A DNA stretch of 64,000 nucleotides from Agrostemma githago (lineage: Eukaryota; Streptophyta; Magnoliopsida; Caryophyllales; Caryophyllaceae). Shown in pieces: positions 61,221 to 64,000 of this stretch; position 1 is the stretch's first letter, and each line of letters opens with the position of its first letter. The position numbers were made by a program, and so were the translations under genes. The notes beneath the pieces are model-generated. The model had not been told where the DNA came from. It saw only the letters and a program-made list of their open reading frames with translations, and searched no databases. Location: contig OY288256.1 of NCBI GenBank assembly GCA_958450325.1, positions 50,858,953 to 50,922,952 on the forward strand. The letters are read 5' to 3'.

Positions 61221-63392
61221 TGTGGAGGTCCGTCCGCACCGCACGGCGCCCCGCGCGCCCGCGCTGGACCGACCCGGTTTTTCAACGTGTGGCGGCGGCC
61301 ACCCACGCGGCCCCCTCCCTGTCGGGGGCCGGTCCGATCTCCCGTACGGGGCGAAGTGTCGGACCTCGATTTGGATGACGATCCAGACTTGTACTAGACG
61401 GGTGGGGGCACCCGTGTTTCCGTTTGGGAATCGATCGAGTCGTGGTTGTAAATGTTTAAAGGCCGTTTTGTTTGGTAAGGCGACCTTTTTAGTGAACTGA
61501 AGTTGTTGCCGATTTGTGGAGTTGCCACCGAGTCAATTATGGGGACTCGGAAACCGTTCAAGTCAACTTTGATCCCTTGCCGGCTCAAAGTTGAGTGGCA
61601 TGGGATCTAAAGATAAAGACTTGTACCCTTAAGCACTCCATGCCTGGAATGACTCTCATTGCCAATGGTTTCGGACATCCGAAAACCGTCGATTCTGAGT
61701 AAGGGGTGAGGGTATGTATTGGGAAGCCAACATCCGACAGATGTCAACACCCAATCCCGCCCGCACTATAGCGGCCGCTACTAATCAATCGGTGGGCTGA
61801 TATCCTAGTTCTTTTGTTGTGGTGGAAGTATTGTAACATCCGTTGTTTTAACCCTAAATCTTTTGCTATGTCGTTTGTTTTAAGGACAAGTAAGTTTTTT
61901 TCGTCAAGGTAGTTGTGTTTACATTCTTTGCATGCGATTTCACGTGACAAGCAGGCCATGAAAAGATGCACGTAGAAGAGTAGAGAGTACTAGTATTATA
62001 CGTATTAGCAAATCAGTTTTAACGCGATAATACGGATATTAGTCATACTCGTGGTATACCTTACCTGGTATTCTACTTAAGATTCGTTGGTTCGGTATTA
62101 ATAGGGATGCGTCGAACCTAATAAGGCGAGCACTGGGACTAATATGGAACCCGACCATCGCTTTGTTCAGTTTTAGTTGTTTTACGTTTTGAATTCTGTG
62201 TTAGGTGATTTAGCATGCGATTATAAGGTCATAAAAGCAATAAATCATACGAAAAACTGTAAATGTGAATGTAAGTAAATCACATAGTGAGGAGTTGCAC
62301 CCTCGGAGTATACACTAAACGGGACACGATGCATAGATAGCTTGAGAATAGATCTCGGAATTACTCGGGTCTATTTAGTGTTATTTAGTGTTTGTGGTTG
62401 AAGTTTGGACGTTACGTATTTTAGTAGATGTTTGTGGGCCTAGTGCCCACATCTAGTGTTGTCGTAGTGCATAATAATAGAAAGTGCTAATATGGAAAGT
62501 TTTGTTTAGATGGCAACCTAGTGACGATACGACTTCGACATGCGGATCCTCCTAGCTTGACCAGTTATTCCGGCAGAGTTCCGTTACCGTTTGACATTCC
62601 CGCGGCTATTCCGGCAGAGCTTCGTTGCCAAGGACTAGTTCTGCGGCTAATCTGGCAGAACTTGGGTACTAGTTTTGAGCTAGTCGATCACATGCACCTC
62701 GGTATCGAGTGGAGTGCTCGAAGGTGAGGAGTAGCGTCGATGTCGCTTTTTTTATCGGAACTACGATCGAGTGGATCGTTTGCCTCGGGTGTTGGAGTGC
62801 GAGCCCTTAACGAGAGTTTAGAGGGAGAAGAGAAGGTTGAATGTTGTGTGTCGAAATGAGGGCGTGAAGGGGGTATTTATAGGTGTTTTCGGCCCTCGTC
62901 ACCCATATAGGCGCCCGAACTGGGGCGCACCAAAGATCAGGCGTCTTGACTAGGGAGACCTAGGCGCGTCAGGTGGTGCGGCTGGGATTTTGAGGATACG
63001 GTTTTGATACTTTCAAAAACCGAGAGGGAGGAGGATAATTTGTTACTTGGAATTAAGGCTCCCGCGGTTTGACCTAGCGCCGTGAACATTAGTGGGCCTC
63101 GGGCGTGCATCCCGAGGCTCGCTTGGCGCGGTGCTGACTCGGTTCGAGTTTCGGGACCGACCCGGGGTCCCGATGTCGGAATTGACTCTAATTATATTAG
63201 TGTCTATGCGACCGTAACGACACGACTAAAGCTGCCATCATGTTAGTTTAATTTGCTCGAGTAATTTATTTTATCCGTTCTATAGAAAAACTATCTAAAA
63301 TATCTCGAACCCGCTTCGCGTTGCAGTCCTATCGTCATCGGGTGTTTGTTGGGCACTTCTGCAGCCACCAGGTCCAAATCTGGGTGTCTACA
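61221..63392 (-). repeat. 5' LTR of the carrier gypsy element
   Basis: Minus-strand ends are TGTAGACACCC (at 63392) and GGACCTCCACA (at 61221). A TATA-like CTATAAATACCCCC lies at 62882-62869 on the minus strand, with GCGCC-type words just upstream (62909-62967). An internal GGTGGCAACTCCACA near 61510-61530 parallels GGTGGCGACTCCACA near the end of the solo LTR at 46600. No matching 3' LTR was found to the left, so the element is truncated or its left LTR is lost. Confidence 0.65.
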
Positions 63393-64000
63393 GTTGAGCA
63401 TCGTGTAGTAGCACGAATGATGCGGGATTTCAAATCCCACGTAGGCTATCTTACTTCATACTCCCTTTGTCTCGTTCATCTATTGTAGTTTGATTAAAAT
63501 ATTTTTCACAATGAAACTTAGCTTGTACTACCATTTTCTATGAATAATGTCACCATACTAAATTTTATAAACATAGTAGTCTTATACTTTTCTTAAAATT
63601 TTCACAGTAAATTTTGTTAATTATTACCATAAATGTTTCCATTGTAATGCTTTTACTGTAATAATGTCACGTTAAGAGTGTTACTGTAACAGTAATGCAA
63701 CATATAATGTCACCATAAGAGTGTTACTGTAACAGTGTGCAACATTTAATATTACTGTGATAATGTTACGGTAATTGAATATTATTAATTATTAATTGAA
63801 AAGAAAAAAAACCTAAAATTTCACGGCAAATATATTTTTAACCTTGTTAATCAAGGTAATTGTTAACAATATTATCTTTTTATTGTAACATGGTCACTGT
63901 AACTGTTTTAAAAATAACGGTGTCACAGTAATATTGCTACTGTAACATGATGCAACTATATTATTGTAAAATAATTTACGTGTGGGTTAACATATTAACT
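63393..64000. other. Intergenic end of window with short repeats
   Basis: A Stowaway-like left end (TACTCCCTTTGTCTCGTTC) starts at about 63460 without a visible right end. A roughly 44-bp unit with GTTACTGTAACAGT is repeated at about 63662 and 63705, followed by degenerate TACTGTAA-type words. No gene. Confidence 0.5.

Noticed and set aside
61145..61500. GC-rich Pro/Arg frames at 61103-61500
   Set aside because: They lie across the PBS and GC-rich end of the gypsy LTR. No conserved protein pattern.
63393..63450. Possible tRNA-like B box (GGGATTTCAAATCCC) just after the LTR
   Set aside because: It is a perfect palindromic stretch without an A box or cloverleaf. No tRNA fold could be drawn.

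Overview
This is plant nuclear DNA: genes with many small GT-AG introns, AT-rich intergenic DNA and very dense nested transposable elements. Two recognisable host loci, an NDL/NDRG-type protein and a plant HDA2-type class IV histone deacetylase, plus the element families present, point to a eudicot. The protein wording resembles Caryophyllales, but this is an impression from reading, not a search. There are no bacterial, organellar or CRISPR features.

Layout. 1-6060: a decayed reverse-transcriptase-related coding fragment is split by a non-autonomous hAT element (8-bp target duplication), which is itself split by a decayed L1-type LINE. 6100-10620: Helitron-like ends, Stowaway-like MITEs, an 822-bp solo LTR and a long-inverted-repeat element of unclear superfamily. 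11601-15286 (+): an apparently intact 11-exon NDL gene, the only gene here that looks functional. 15796-18156: nested Harbinger-like MITEs. 19321-32137 (-): a broken HDA2 copy. A 4.7-kb Copia element sits inside its second coding exon with a perfect 5-bp duplication, a Helitron and a SINE-like unit lie in its introns, and it carries further frameshifts and missing exons. NDL and HDA2 are convergent.

34090-63392: a Ty3/gypsy landscape. A minus-strand element (LTR 61221-63392, PBS, broken gag) appears to carry, in antisense, a plant mobile domain (PMD) gene on the + strand. That gene is cut by an 18-kb block (36855-54855) made of a second gypsy family with three LTR copies. The block contains a solo LTR, which contains a CACTA element, which contains a Stowaway MITE. 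Another solo LTR lies at 59217-60766.

Most notable signals: (1) clean retrotransposon disruption of a class IV histone deacetylase exon; (2) two unrelated LTRs that carry, directly upstream of the same TATA-box context, arrays of 12-bp perfect palindromes spaced 20-21 bp apart, with different palindrome sequences; (3) a hybrid middle LTR recording ectopic recombination in the 18-kb block; (4) a PMD gene carried antisense to gag. All exon and element boundaries were read by eye.
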